Part shown: one piece after another, positions 49,680 through 60,400 of the stretch
How the letters are laid out: every line of letters starts with the position of its first letter
Numbering within the stretch: the stretch's first letter is position 1
Source: Venturia oleaginea
Lineage: Eukaryota > Ascomycota > Dothideomycetes > Venturiales > Venturiaceae
Assembly: GCA_013176395.1 (NCBI GenBank)
Contig: JABMLP010000009.1
Span: 124,001 to 188,000 of the forward strand
DNA length: 64,000 nt
Direction of reading: 5' to 3'
Made by a program: the position numbers and the translations under genes
Notes under the pieces: model-generated
Told to the model about the DNA's origin: nothing
Seen by the model: the letters and a program-made list of their open reading frames with translations, nothing else
The model's database searches: none

Positions 49680-50513
49680 TCACTTCCATGCTACAATCTC
49701 ACTCTGCAAGATGCCATACCATGCGTCCTCTGTCTCGCCCCACTGCAGCATTGCCTTCTGACAGAAATCAATCTCTTCCTCGCTAATCCCAGCCTTCTCC
49801 CAGTTGGCTCTGAAAGTATCGCCTTCGTTCAACCTTCCTGCCATACTTTCAGCATGCGCCTTCGTGGCATCTCTGCCAAATACGACATTGCTCCCTACTC
49901 CCACTTTGACCTTACGACCATCAACATCGAATCCCACGGCCCTGTACAAAGCGGCCATTCTCGGTCCTAGGAAACCATCCAAACCCGCAGCCTTACAAAT
50001 ATTGCCCCAAAATTGTACACCGAGCTCTTGTTGAAGAGGCTCGTAGTGCATAACGGCGCCATCGCGAGAAGAGAGTATCCCGCCAGCCTTGACAACTCGA
50101 CGCATCTCTTTCAGCGCCTGACTGCTTTGATCGCCAAGATGCGTAAGAACGTGCGAGGAGAAAACAACATCGAATGTCTCATCTTCAAATGGCAGTTTCT
50201 CGAGAACGTTCCCAACCACAAACTCAAGCTTCCCTCGTGATTTTCCATCATCTTTGTGTATTTTGGACTGTGCATATGCTTGAGCTTTATCGATAATTGC
50301 TGGTGCATAGTCTGTTCCTGTGACGCTGCCGTCAGGAACATATTCAGTGAAGCCGAAAGTGATGGTTCCTGGTCCACATCCAACATCAAGGATCTTGTCG
50401 GCCGATTTCAGGTATGGAAGCAAGAAGGCTGCGTCGGAATTGACTGTTCGCGCTGCGTGGGTCGCTGTGGCGGCAGCAGAGTGGCCGAAGGTATACCCCT
50501 TTCCGCCTGACAT
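49680..50513 (-). CDS. class I SAM-dependent methyltransferase
   Basis: The protein has a Rossmann-type methyltransferase domain: motif I ILDVGCGPGTITFGF, motif II region TGTDYAPAIIDKAQAYA, FVVGNVLEKLPFEDETFDVV, then SSHVLTHLGDQSSQALKEMR and VKAGGILSSRDG. It resembles UbiE/Coq5-type small-molecule methyltransferases widespread in fungi; the acceptor is unknown. I chose ATG 50513 (MSGGKGYTFGHSAAATATHA, 277 residues) because the 21-codon extension upstream has only a TTG start. It is intronless and ends AWYGILQSEIVAWK. It converges with the racemase-family gene. Confidence 0.85.
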   Translation of the reverse strand: MSGGKGYTFGHSAAATATHAARTVNSDAAFLLPYLKSADKILDVGCGPGTITFGFTEYVPDGSVTGTDYAPAIIDKAQAYAQSKIHKDDGKSRGKLEFVVGNVLEKLPFEDETFDVVFSSHVLTHLGDQSSQALKEMRRVVKAGGILSSRDGAVMHYEPLQQELGVQFWGNICKAAGLDGFLGPRMAALYRAVGFDVDGRKVKVGVGSNVVFGRDATKAHAESMAGRLNEGDTFRANWEKAGISEEEIDFCQKAMLQWGETEDAWYGILQSEIVAWK

Positions 50514-51009
50514 TGTAGTGGAGTCTTTGATGTATGAATTAGTTCCACCGAGGCCAGCAAATCCGTGCTCATTCAACTGTGTCGAACTTGAAGTATCTTT
50601 CCCTTTAGAGTTTCTTGTTTCAAAACCAATATCAATAGCTTCCTGGTGATTGTGAAGATTGTTTACCGGAATCAGGAGCAGATAAATGGAAGGGGTTTCA
50701 CCTCTGCTGCACGCGTCAATCTAACGTAAGCAAAGTTAGTGGCATATGCTTGTTAGCCAGCATCTCAGGCCTTTGGGAGCACACACTTTGCAACCCATCG
50801 TGATTATACACGAGTCTTCGCCAAGGGTCAACAAGGTGAAATACTTTAAGAAGTTTTGCTTTTATGAACTTGTTCGGCGATCGGAGCTGGAATGGAGCCA
50901 CCTCATCTTTCGGCACGAAGTCCACCACCAACAACAACAATAACATTTTTTCAGACATCATGGAGTCAACACTTCCCTTCATACCAAGGCTTATCTTTCA
51001 ACCTCTAGA
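50514..51009. other. divergent promoter region
   Basis: This lies between the 5' ends of the methyltransferase (minus) and the F-box-like gene (plus). No gene is seen. A CAACAACAACAATAAC stretch sits near 50930. Confidence 0.4.
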
Positions 51010-52191
51010 ATGGGTATTTTCACGCGTATGATCGCACGCGTGAAGAGGGTTCGCTCCGCCCTCAAGCCAGCGAAGCAACCCCCTTACTCCACAGCAACGA
51101 CACTGAGCAAGGAGTATGGCATCCAGCTGGCTTCAGATCAGACGGCCGCTCATTCGAGGTTGGTTGAAATCTGTCCGCCAGCATGCGGAAACACCGGCCC
51201 TTTTGTCAACCTTCCAGGCGAAGTCAGAAACCTAATCTACAAATTTGCATTCAACACCTCTTTCTCCGCAGACCAATTGCCAGACACCCATCTTCTTCCA
51301 GCCTGCTCTTCTCTGGCTTTGACATGTCGTCAGATATACCACGAAGTACACGACATGATCGACTCGAACATTCTGGTTTACGGCCTACATACGATGCGGA
51401 TACGATTCTACCAGCAATTGACCCCTGAACGTTTAAGGCTCATGAAGGCCGTGATCTTGCCCGAGTCGTGGATGGGAGATTCTTGGATTCGCTATCACGA
51501 TTGGAGGAAAGGGATCTATGAATGTGTCACCAAACAGCTCTGTGCCTCAGACTTCCGTCCAACGACACTGATTTTCTGCACCGACTCCAAGCGATCCCAA
51601 ATGTCAGGACATGTATCTGGTGTCAGCAGCCCGGCCCGTGAAGCTCGATTTGCGAACGCGCTCAAAGATCTTAGGTTTGCATTATCAATTATGCATACCA
51701 TCCGGACAGTCCACCTTGTTGATGTTGGAACTCACGAAGGCCGCTATCAATATGCCGACATGTTCGAGAGATTCTTCCCTAGCGATGAAGATAAAGTCCA
51801 ACGTATTTCCCGAGGCTTCAACTCTCTGCATTACCACGGTACCATTGATGGCTCTGAGCAATGGACTGTGAAACGAGAACGCGTCCCTGTACGTCCCGAT
51901 GACGGGAAGTGGCCACGGGATGTGAGTGGCATCTTTGACGACTCTACTTTCAAGCAAATAGAAGAGGTGGACAGTACTGACAATACGCCCGACTTCCGCC
52001 TCGTCAAGCCGCATCTTGAGCTCTCTGATGGCGAAGTCACCGTTCATATTTTTACCAGTTGGCCTGACTTCTGCAACGCGTATGATGGACCCTATCGATG
52101 GCCAAAGAGATACCAAAATCACATGTCAGAAATTCCAGTGACTCGATACAACATGAGACCGCCCAGCTGGCATCTGGGTCAAGATTTTTAG
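51010..52191 (+). CDS. F-box-like / fungal DUF7730-type protein
   Basis: A single exon encodes 393 residues from MGIFTRMIARVKRVRSALKP. At residues 65-110 there is the pattern GPFVNLPGEVRNLIYKFAF followed by LPACSSLALTCRQIYHEVHD, typical of a very large fungal family with an F-box-like N-terminus of unclear function. Such proteins may act as substrate receptors, but that is not shown. The remainder has no catalytic motif I recognise and ends RYNMRPPSWHLGQDF. The basic start might be a targeting or nuclear signal. Confidence 0.8.
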   Translation: MGIFTRMIARVKRVRSALKPAKQPPYSTATTLSKEYGIQLASDQTAAHSRLVEICPPACGNTGPFVNLPGEVRNLIYKFAFNTSFSADQLPDTHLLPACSSLALTCRQIYHEVHDMIDSNILVYGLHTMRIRFYQQLTPERLRLMKAVILPESWMGDSWIRYHDWRKGIYECVTKQLCASDFRPTTLIFCTDSKRSQMSGHVSGVSSPAREARFANALKDLRFALSIMHTIRTVHLVDVGTHEGRYQYADMFERFFPSDEDKVQRISRGFNSLHYHGTIDGSEQWTVKRERVPVRPDDGKWPRDVSGIFDDSTFKQIEEVDSTDNTPDFRLVKPHLELSDGEVTVHIFTSWPDFCNAYDGPYRWPKRYQNHMSEIPVTRYNMRPPSWHLGQDF

Positions 52192-52821
52192 ACGAAAAGG
52201 GATAGACAGATGTGAAGTATATCGTTTGTGGCCAGGCTTGAGGGACAGAAATCGGTCCATGGAAGGGACTAGGCTTGGGAAGGTCATCTAGAAATTTAAC
52301 CCGCTCATGGTGCTCTTCTCCTGGACAAGCATTGGCTTGATGTAAGGTTGGGGATAATTGCTTGATGTTGCGAAGATACCCCTATTACAGCTCGTGTAAT
52401 CTCAGCAGAGATCAAGCTAGCTTAGCTATCTCGATACTACTTGATTCCACCAGAACGAGGCTATCGCTCCAGGTCTGGTTTCTTCATTCGGGAGCTCAAT
52501 TCAGGACCAAAATCAAAGAGTTTCTGGTTATTTTAAAGGTCAAACAGCTAGGAGTTTTTCAATATTGATCTTGAGTTGAATACAACGAGTTGTTCTTGCT
52601 GAAATGTGGGACACACAGATAGCCATCGGCTCCTTCCGATCGTCACTTGCCATCTGACTACGCTTATAGCAGGTTATAAACTGGTCTCATGACCCGGACA
52701 ACTCCCCGTGATAACCATTCCCAACATAGTAGCTCCAGTGACGAAGCTTGCTCAAGACAACAACACTCAACACTCCCCTCCAATCATTCACGAATACAAC
52801 ACTCCCCACACCAGCCCCGCC
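52192..52821. other. intergenic, upstream of the KAPS-repeat gene
   Basis: No gene supported. It includes the 3' end of the F-box-like transcript. The part after about 52680 reads open in the repeat-gene frame from a GTG, but the first in-frame ATG is 52822. Confidence 0.4.
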
Positions 52822-53814
52822 ATGCCATCATCGATGACCCAAACCCTTCACTTGCACCTCAACCAGAAGTTCCCCACTCCACCCGATCCTCGTAACCTTC
52901 ACATCTCACTCATCAGCACTCGTCACATCCCCAAGCCTAAGCCAGAGGCAGCTGAACCAGAGAAGGCAGCCTCGAAGCCGCCGACAGAAGCAGAGGCGCC
53001 ATCAAAGGCGCCATCCAAAGCGCCATCCAAGGATCCATCCAAAGCTCCATCCAAAGCTCCATCCAAAGCTCCATCCAAAGCTCCATCCAAGGCTCCATCC
53101 AAAGCTCCATCCAAGGCTCCGTCTGAAGCTCCATCCAAGGCTCCGTCTAAAGCTCCATCCAAGGTGCCGACCAAAGCTCCCTCTAAGGCGCCATCTAAAC
53201 CACCATCCAAGGCACCAACTAAGGCACCTTCTAAAGCCCAATTCCTAGCGCTCGCAAAGGCCCCTTCCAAAGCGCCCACAAAGGCACCGACCAAAGCACC
53301 AACCAAGGTATGTCCTCCGCTTTCTGGATGAAAACCGCCAAACTAATCAATCAAAAAGGCGCCATCAAAATGCCCTACGGCTTCCACAAAGCCCTCGCCT
53401 ATGCAAGGTAAGTACAAGACACCTCTCTCTCTCTCTCCCTCGCAGCACCAATAACTCACTCGTAAAAGCCTCACAGCGACTTGCGGTCTTATTGGAGCAA
53501 TAGCTGGACCTGCCGGTGTCGCCGTCGGTCTGGCCTCCGGCGCCGCTCTGGCAAAGGTATCCATGAAGCGAAATCCAAGTGAAAAGGCACGGCGGAAAAA
53601 GGAACTGGGTGAGCGGGTGGGAAAACAGGGTCGGGTTAAGGCTGAGAAGGCGGCGGAGAGGGAGCGGAAGAAGAGGGAGCATAAGAAGAGAGGTGAGTCA
53701 CGTTGTTCCACAGTTGGTTCTCCTAATGGTGGTTATGGTGGTGGTGGTGGTGAGGGGAATTGGAGGAAGAGTTATTTTGAGAGTTGTAGTGAGAGCGAGA
53801 GTGGAAGGGGTTGA
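52822..53814 (+). CDS. Lys-Ala-Pro-Ser repeat protein with Gly/Ala-rich hydrophobic segment
   Basis: Three exons (52822-53307, 53359-53407, 53477-53814) join in frame to 290 residues. Intron borders are GTATGT...AAAAAG and GTAAGT...TCACAG. After MPSSMTQTLHLHLNQKFPTP comes a run of about 25 four-residue units KAPS/KAPT (52990-53310), continued into exon 2 (APSKCPTAST). A hydrophobic Gly/Ala segment follows (CGLIGAIAGPAGVAVGLASG), able to span or insert in a membrane. Then comes a strongly basic helix (EKARRKKELGERVGKQGRVK) and a Gly/Ser-rich tail. No signal peptide and no known family. The repeat DNA is open on both strands (LDGA units in reverse). The 3' end might be further spliced at a GTGAGT near 53693. 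Confidence 0.6.
52996..53306 (+). repeat. 12-bp coding tandem repeat (aaagctccatcc type)
   Basis: About 25 imperfect 12-bp units encode KAPS/KAPT. The central block (53037-53110) is nearly perfect, and units diverge toward both ends, with single substitutions (D, E, V, P, T) and one interruption (AQFLALA). Confidence 0.9.
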
Positions 53815-54560
53815 GTAATTCGAATCGGCTGACTAGGTGTTAGTGGCGGCTTATAATGACGACTGGTTCGACACTTGCCTTGATTATACTTGAGGCTATG
53901 GGCAGAGATGAACTCTCTCAAGAACGGATTTGGCTTGGGACTGGTTTGGTTGGGTTGGCTCGGCCTGGCTGGTATCGGTATGGAGTCACTACTTGATATG
54001 ATCTGGACCTTGGAGGATATGTGGAAACTTATTGGTCTCGAGGCTGACTTTCATTTTTGATCGTTGGGGCTATTCCAGAATGGTATCATAAATGTTTATG
54101 GAGGCTTGATTGGTATATCGATCCAATGAGCCAGCAGTGGCTAGGTAATCATGGATTTGGACGGCATGGATGGTTCTTTGGCATTGAGATGGACAAGATT
54201 GATATGGGTGGATTATGCCTATTTTAATTGCCGAGGCTGGAAGTGAGAATGAGAATGAGAATGATACTATGAAAGGGCAATGGAGATTTGAAATGGAGGT
54301 AACAGTATATAATTGAAATCGTTAGTGACTTCGAGAATAGATGAGGGTTTGCTGATGCCGAAGTTAGAAGTAGCTGTGGTAAGATTAATATCTTTACTGA
54401 AGGGTTCTTGACTATCAACTTGGAAATTTGCCATTGGTTACTCGATGGACGTATTGATTTTGAAGAAAGCTGGATAAATGGATAATGGAAACAACTTTTC
54501 CTACAGCACTGTATACATGACATAAATCCTAGTGATAGATACCGAGATATACTAAACGTA
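53815..54560. other. intergenic, no gene seen
   Basis: A ggttgggttggctcggcctggctgg-type GT-rich run occurs near 53945, but no coding frame is supported. The right edge is the TA target of the pogo derivative. Confidence 0.4.
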
Positions 54561-54562
54561 TA

Positions 54563-55196
54563 ACGTATTCGATCACCCAACCCGTCAGATCACCCAACCA
54601 GTCAAAATTTCTTGGCACGACCGTCTTATATTACGACTCTTCAATTTCATCGCTATTAACAATAGATTCTAAGTCCGTCGTGCTGCTATCTGATTCAGAA
54701 GATATCTCGCTATCTCTTTCACAGGTTCGCGCATTATGCCCAGTTGCGCCGCAGTTCCCACAGCGCCGTTAAGTTGGTCGGGCTGTTTTCGATCCCTGAG
54801 GCGCTACAGACGCCTCTGCAGCTACCTGCGCTGCTGCAGTCCCATACTCTATAGTACATATCTGCCACCTCACACAGCCGGGGCGCAAATCCTCGCGAAT
54901 CGAGGTCGAGGATATATCGGACAAGCGGTTGCTCTTCGGTAAGGCTAAGTTTCCGACCGTTTGGTGGTCTTTCGAGGATAAATGGGACTCCTCTGACGCG
55001 ATCGGAGAGGGTTTGTTGTTTAACGTTGAAGGCGCTCGCAGCAGCCCGTTGGCTTCGGAGTTGGCCGGTATTCAAAGCTTGGATTGCAAGCTGAATTCTC
55101 CCTTCGTGTTGGAGTAGTAACTCATTACGTTGTTGGGACATAGTAGAATAAGTTGGGGTCTTGGCAAATTTTGACGGGTTGGGTGATCGAATACGT
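54563..55196 (-). mobile_element. non-autonomous pogo derivative (634 bp) formed by internal deletion
   Basis: Inverted repeats begin ACGTATTCGATCACCCAACC at 54563, with a second GATCACCCAACC unit next to it, and mirror at 55196 (...GTTGGGTGATCGAATACGT). TA flanks both sides (54561-54562, 55197-55198). Inside, the minus strand keeps the transposase N-terminus (MSQQRNELLLQHEGRIQLAI to FAPRLCEVADM, 55141-54860). It then jumps, out of frame, to the C-terminal knuckle region (CGNCGATGHNARTC). The whole catalytic domain is missing. Relatives at 9996-10797 and 44149-45959 show the undeleted layout. Confidence 0.9.
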
Positions 55197-55198
55197 TA

Positions 55199-56910
55199 AT
55201 CCAAAGAATCTAATGCTATACTATTCCATCCCAGCCAAACACACCCATAAAGCATACCTAAAAAAAACAAGCAATACACCTAATCCAATACCTCACCCAC
55301 ACCCCCCTAGACCACCATGACATACCATACAATACCTCACAAACACAACACTAAGCTATAAAAATACTTTCCCAACCAACCAAATCAAGTTCTCATAAAT
55401 TTACCATAGACATCGATATCGCCCTTGAACTATATCTTAGAAAACTACAAACGGCCCAGGTCCCGAACCCCAAAAAACAGAGAAAAAGAGGGTCAAAAGT
55501 GAAAATAGGAAGTAAGGCAGCAGCATTTTCCCTCTATATCTCCCCAATAAATCAAAAGCCAAGGATTTTGTAGAAAGGTATTGAAAAAGACAGAGATTTC
55601 GGTGACATAGTGTAGTACTTCAATGTACTGTACGCAATTCCAACATGTTTTCTCCCACGAGGAGTCTGTTCAGACGCCCATCCTGATTAACTCAAGTTCA
55701 TCACTATCCTCTTGGTCCTGTTGATTTGCTCGCAATTTAATACTACGATAATAAATTCAGCGAGGGAAGTCAAAGTGTCATATCTTGCTGGAGCGATTCA
55801 AGGTTGATGTTAAAATACTTCATAGATGTAGAATGGTTGCTTGACAGAAGCATGTCCACTTCTTTCGTGGGGTATGGCTATATGCAAGAGAATCAGATTG
55901 AAGCTAACGTGGTATTATGAAAATACATCAGGCAACGGTTTCAGCAGACTACTGCTTCGTCAGATGTAGAGTAAATAAATCGAAACAGCACGTCCACCGC
56001 CCAGAGGGAGACAATACACCGATAGAGATGGCCACCATCATGTTAACCAACATCCGGGTCGAATTTCGTTCGCCATGCTCTTCTTCGGACTGAAGAACGT
56101 TGTCCAGAACTTTATTGACTGACACCAAAGGTTCACAACTTTTCGCGTCGACACACCGATCGCTTCTTCAGCGCCTCTGGTCGTCACGCAAGGAACCCGG
56201 CTGAAACTACAGCTACCTGCGTCTTATATTTTGTGTGGTTGTATGTCTGATCAAGTGGTGTACCATGACAGATATTGCAGGAGACAGATAAGGGATGTGA
56301 AATTTCGACGGTGCGGTACAACACACCACGTTCCGTTCCGTGGAATCCAGGGAAGAAACATGGTGCCGGAGACGAGCCCGTGCTAAAATGAATAAAGTCC
56401 TGCGCCGAATTTGAAAGGATGTGTAACGAGATAGAAAACATGGTTGAAGAAAGAGTAAAAGAAAAATGGAATTTTCACCATCCGGCTTCCGATGATGTAA
56501 CCATGGTCACCGATATACTAACACCACTTGTTAGATAATCTGGCGTATGGGAGCAAGCAGATCCATGCAAAGTGCCTGTTTTCTTGATAGGCAAACGAAC
56601 ATGGACGTTGGACTTGGACGTAAGGTGCGTTTGCGAGTCTAGTGTTTAAATATACACAATCAGCTCAGTATCTTCTGATCGCCGATCTGTTGTTGTGCGA
56701 GCCATATATCTTACAGTCGGCCCTTCTGTTATCCTAATGGCCAGCTCATACATTTTGCACAAGGCTGAGCCTCGTTTCTTCTTCTTTCATGTCACAAGGA
56801 TGCTTCCTGCTGTCCTTGGAAATATGATTGTCTCATTATAGGCGCGCAAGCCGGTATACCCAAGCTAATAGAGCACCCAGAGAATGAGTGTGGCTGAGTA
56901 GCGGTCGCGT
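55199..56910. other. 1.7-kb intergenic region, no gene seen
   Basis: Short frames on both strands lack domains. The sequence from 55199 to about 55600 is A-rich and C/A-rich with no repeat I recognise. No tRNA found. Confidence 0.4.
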
Positions 56911-57492
56911 TCATGGAGCTTTGGTACGAAGCTGGATCCCGTGCCAGCTCTTGATATCTTCCCCTAGGATCTCATTTACCAGCCTATGCTGCTTTATGAC
57001 TGCTAGGCCTCTAAATTTCTCCGATGTGATGGACACGGCGTACATACTTCCACAACCGCCACTAACATCTTGGACCTAATGCGCCTGTCAGCCCCGAGTC
57101 CAAGTCTGTGTTTGCTGCAAAATGTGTCGGATCTGCGACCGACCACAGCGTACACATACTTCTAGCGCCGTCGGCTGTAAAGCATCCGAGAGCTTCCTGA
57201 ATATAGCCTTCTCCTTTTCGTCCAAATGATCCGGCATCTCGGGTGTCTCAGGCGCTTGCTCGATGGCTGAGGAGTACAAGCGGCAACCTGCTTGCAATGC
57301 ATTGTGCGAGGCAGATCCGAGGTATGGTGGTGGACTGCTGGGTGGAAAGCAGGTCTGCCATTGACTGTATTTCAGAGCTACTCCTCGTGATGCTGAGCAG
57401 TGTGTACGTGATGGGTTGATTGGAGGGGTGGCACGAGGGAGGGACAACGATACGAGCCTCAGGAGGCGGTGATGCGAGCGTGGAGGATTCAT
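56911..57492 (-). CDS. BolA-family protein, probably mitochondrial
   Basis: Two exons (57492-57160 and 57075-56911; intron GTATGT...GCATTAG, 84 nt, phase 0) encode 165 residues. The first 80 or so residues are Arg/Ser-rich with no acidic residues (MNPPRSHHRLLRLVSLSLPR), fitting a mitochondrial presequence. The BolA domain follows: LDEKEKAIFRKLSDALQPTA, LEVQDVSGGCGSMYAVSITS, and the signature KFRGLAVIKQHRLVNEILGE, IKSWHGIQLRTKAP. BolA proteins work with monothiol glutaredoxins in iron-sulfur cluster handling. The GCGSMY Cys and the signature His are present. Codons and splice sites are clean. The next gene to the right is far away. Confidence 0.92.
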
Positions 57493-60400
57493 GTGTGATT
57501 GTTGGGCAGCAAGAGCACGAGCGAGGAATTCCGGTGATATTGGTGATGCAATGGTTTCGTGGTAGGCCTCTGTTTGGTGTGGTCAATTGCATTCCGAGTT
57601 CGTGATGATTCTGGGAAATGCTACACGTGATCGAAGCTCCATCGAATCAGAGGCCTCTCTTTTCCAGCCCATCGTTTTATGTCAACATGTACCTTCAAGT
57701 ACCACTTGTCACGGTACCGCCAGATGTCAGCGAGGGCTGGACCGATGAAGTATCTCTGTCTGGTTGTCTTGATGCAATATGACAGACAGACGGGCAGGTC
57801 TTCATGCAGACAGGCAGGTCTTCATGCAAACAGGCAGGTCTTCATGCAATATGACAGGCAGACAGGCAGACAGGCAGCCTTCTCCGCAAAGTGATGATCC
57901 ATCTGGGGAAGTACTGGTTTGGGATCAGGATGATGGTTGTCAACCACCAAATGCGTTGGTGATAGTCGAGCAGGCATGATCCCCATGAAATCCTCCCCAA
58001 CTCCAAACGTTTCACATGTCAGCTCTTTACGCCATCTGGTTGGACTGAGCGTTAAACGCCTCCTCCTCTGAGCGGAAAATTTGCAATTGGATGCATGAAC
58101 CATTTGCCACAATCCTCTTCTGAACCCTGGATCAGCCGAGATTGTTGCTGCAATCCTTCAGGGTCTATGATCAGCAATGTCAAAGTCGATTGTCAACGTT
58201 GCCCTGCATGCTATCAACGGCAGGGCCAGGGGCCTCGAACCCTTCGATGATTTTGGTGAGTCACTAAATTTGGGCCCGACCTCGACAGACGCTCTCAACG
58301 CAATCAAACGATATCACCATAGTACTGTAGAGAGCCTTCTGCATCACACCAGCACCGTTTCCCGACCTCACAACCAGCGCGTGGCAAACGACAACTCCAC
58401 TTACAGCATGGAGTGACAGAACGCTCCACACCGTGAAAGCCTCGCTCCTGAAGCAGAGGATGCTCGCGAGGAGCGGCTGTCGATGCTCCAGTATCCATAT
58501 TCTCTCCAAGACGATGCGGACTCCACCTCCATGTCGCTTCCCCAGACCCAGAAATATTTTTTGTGGGCTTTGGTGTCTTCGATAAAAGTGTTGAGAGACA
58601 CCAGTGGCGATCTAAGAATACTCTCTATCGCTTCGAATTATACGGCGCGTACAGCGCTATCCTTATTTTTCGAGAGATTGGTGTATATAATTCCTAAAAT
58701 ATGCTTGTCGTTCGAGGGTCTTCGTTGTCCTGGGGCTGCGCGACAAAGGTCTTGTCGCATGCTTTTACGTACAACTTCGAGCAAATATTGATCATGGACC
58801 CTTGGACGGCCCTTGATATGGCCTGTTTAGGACCTGGAAAGGAACATGTCTGCCTAATGCGGTCCGACTGTTTACGACGATGCCGTTCAGGGTAAGTCAT
58901 TCCGCGGTAGGCGTTTGTCTCTCTCTTTCGCATCGATCCGGAATCTGAGATAAGTGCATGCAAAGTGCAAACTCCAACAATGGTTTACCAATGCTCTGTC
59001 CTTCGATGGGAGGGTCTCGAGACTACTGCATCAATCATCTCGACATCGATGGTTCCCTGGTCGCTATAAGGAATTGGGAGTTCTCTTTATCTCTTAGCGA
59101 TACCGAACTTCTTCGATGCCGCGTGGGGAGCAGACTTGATGAGGAATACCCCCTATCTCTTCGCAGAGCGCGCTTTCGTGACTCAGGAGCTGCATTTAGT
59201 AGCCCGAATTCCGTACCCAGATTCATCCCAATGGCGGTACGGAATGTATCCCCGGCAATCATCGGTCTAGGAATCTCGCACTGATAACACTTCTGTCGTG
59301 GTTGATGAGGTTGATCGGGGTGATAATATACCGTTAGGTGTCGTCCCCAACACTATGGTTGAACTACACCTCCTCCTCAATGAGGCGACGAAGATCCCTA
59401 CTGTGTAAAGTGATGAATATGATTTTCCGAACGGCATATCCGCTCAGGGCAAGGTCGATTCCTTGACTCGAGCCACCAACACGGATCGCGACGGCACGGC
59501 TGAGCCATCTCGGAAATCAAAAGGAATGGGGTCCGTTCTACTCCTATGAGTCTGTGTGGAGAGTCTGGATCATCGGTAGTCTGTAGTCCAGGTGTGCACT
59601 CATCTCCCTGAATAGATAAATTCCTTAGGAATTGTAATTGAATAGGATTTCATGTAAAATTTAGAGGAGTGTCCAGCCTTGCGCGTCGAGGGCTAGGCGA
59701 TTGGTTGAGACGACGGAGGTGGAGTCGGAAGCAGCATTATTTACCCATATTTACTCGACGGAGAGGGAAGATGTGTCGCTGGGATCATGTACATCTCTTA
59801 GAGTAGCGATAGAGTGATTTGATCGATAGGAGAGACCTATTTTGATAACGAATTGTGGCATAATCCCACCTCTTGATGGCGAGTGGAATGGTGGAAGAGG
59901 GGTATCTATCGTTCGCCCGACGTAGCAACCAATCCCTACGTGCCACTTTCATTTATTCTTGCGGCGTAGGAGTTATGTAGGATTCAATCTATGCGCGTAA
60001 TCTTGCAAGGCCTGCATCTGCATCTGCATCTGCATCCCCTCCTTTCTTTCTTCCTTTCAGAAGATGTCTATACCAAGCAACCAATTACTTGCTTCAAATA
60101 GCCCGGTGGCACGCCGAGAGAGAGAGGGAGAAAATTTCTTTCATTAGAACTAGATGGAAAGAAGCGAAAGGAGAGAATTCTTTGTCGGAACGCACGGCTC
60201 AACGCGTCGCACGTTGGAGGTTTGGAACTCAAACATGGCAGATTTGCCAATGGCGTGTTGCAAAAGGTCTCACCGACTTCTCTTCACACCCATGCTGCAC
60301 CGTAAGGAGCCGGGTGAATCTGAAGGCTACGCACGGTAGGCAAGGGATATCGCCATCTAGTGCGCAGGCGGCGTGTGGAGTGCAGTAGCAGACCCAGATT

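Noticed and set aside
52923..53306. Minus-strand frame of LDGA repeats
   Set aside because: Reverse reading of the KAPS 12-bp repeat; plus-strand splicing and the C-terminal continuation support the plus strand.
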